Program-made: the position numbers and the translations under genes
Notes under the pieces: generated by a model
The model's database searches: none
What the model saw: the letters and a program-made list of their open reading frames with translations, nothing else
What the model was told of the DNA's origin: nothing
From: Klebsiella oxytoca NBRC 105695
Lineage (GTDB): Bacteria > Pseudomonadota > Gammaproteobacteria > Enterobacterales > Enterobacteriaceae
Assembly: GCF_001598695.1 (NCBI RefSeq)
Contig: NZ_BCZK01000011.1
Coordinates: 62,001-126,000 of the forward strand
Direction of reading: 5' to 3'
DNA: 64,000 nt
Part shown: piece by piece, positions 63,699 to 64,000 of the stretch
Numbering within the stretch: the first letter of the stretch is position 1
Layout: each line of letters begins with the position of its first letter

Positions 63699-63713
63699 CT
63701 CTGGTCTCGACTG

Positions 63714-63742
63714 AAAAAAACGCCCGTAAAGGGCGTTTTTTT
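63714..63742. terminator. bidirectional terminator between the exported protein and gcd
   Basis: AAAAAACGCCC-GTAAA-GGGCGTTTTTT, a perfect stem with A and T tracts on both sides; serves both convergent genes. Confidence 0.93.
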
Positions 63743-63790
63743 ATTTCCTGTCTCTAAGACAAGGGAAGGGGCTCAGAAGGCAAAGCGGAA

Positions 63791-64000
63791 TTACTTCGCG
63801 TCGTCCGGCAGAGCGTAAGCGACGATATAGTCGCCCATCTTCGTGCCAAACGAACCGTGACCGCCCGCAGAGATGACAACGTACTGCTTGCCATTCACTT
63901 CATAGGTCATCGGCGTCGCCTGGCCGCCCGCCGGCAGACGGGCCTGCCATAATTTTTCACCGTTGCTCATATTGTACGCGCGCAGGTAGTTATCTGCGGT
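63791..64000 (-). CDS. gcd: Quinoprotein glucose dehydrogenase, C-terminal end (gene runs off the window)
   Basis: The last 69 codons and the stop. The peptide has TADNYLRAYNMSNGEKLWQ, a PQQ beta-propeller blade, then GGHGSFGTKMGDYIVAYALPD. This is the C-terminus of the membrane-bound PQQ-dependent glucose dehydrogenase that oxidises glucose to gluconate in the periplasm and feeds electrons to ubiquinone. The order cueO-gcd agrees with E. coli. Confidence 0.94.
   Translation of the reverse strand, partial: TADNYLRAYNMSNGEKLWQARLPAGGQATPMTYEVNGKQYVVISAGGHGSFGTKMGDYIVAYALPDDAK

Overview
The window is a chromosomal segment of an enterobacterium. Gene content and order follow the leu-to-gcd region at about 2 min of the Escherichia coli map, and the proteins are close to their E. 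coli counterparts along their whole length. It is not E. coli itself: several genes are added and many positions diverge. The extra genes (a GH43 glycosidase with a GPH transporter after ampE, a DUF2950 gene beside yacH, an FKBP/lipoprotein pair after speE, a small secreted protein after lpd) fit a Klebsiella/Raoultella-type genome best. That genus-level placement is an inference from memory of gene content. No rRNA, tRNA, CRISPR array, prophage or insertion sequence was seen.

Layout. Positions 1-6.1 kb hold branched-chain amino-acid synthesis: leuB (partial), leuA, the leuL leader with its attenuator, the divergent LysR regulator leuO, and ilvIH. cra (fruR) follows. The division and cell wall (dcw) cluster runs from 7.8 to 25.8 kb: Pmra, mraZ-rsmH-ftsL-ftsI-murE-murF-mraY-murD-ftsW-murG-murC-ddlB-ftsQ-ftsA-ftsZ-lpxC, nearly all overlapping or abutting on the + strand. 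Next come secM-secA-mutT (+), then yacG-zapD-coaE (-) and guaC (+). On the - strand are the type IV pilin genes hofC-hofB-ppdD and nadC, followed by ampD-ampE (+). The GH43/transporter pair and aroP (-) precede the pyruvate dehydrogenase operon pdhR-aceE-aceF-lpd (+). After that come a small secreted protein, DUF2950 and DUF3300 genes (-), acnB and yacL (+), speD-speE (-), an FKBP-like/lipoprotein pair (-), yacC (-), cueO (+), an unrecognised exported protein (+), and the 3' end of gcd (-).

How it fits together. Most genes are core housekeeping. The dcw genes supply peptidoglycan precursors and the divisome; LpxC commits lipid A synthesis; SecM senses Sec export and sets SecA translation. PdhR, whose operator is a perfect palindrome here, controls PDH synthesis. 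CueO sits behind a CueR-type promoter with a 19-bp spacer.

The less ordinary parts are accessory insertions and intergenic structure: an ERIC-like element lodged inside a conserved-looking hairpin between pdhR and aceE; a periplasmic FkpA-like protein with a long coiled coil built of 14-residue repeats and a degenerate FKBP site, overlapping a lipoprotein gene; and a DUF3300/DUF2950 pair with a His/Asp cluster. I found no clear new defence or mobile system. The FKBP/lipoprotein operon is the best candidate for undescribed biology.
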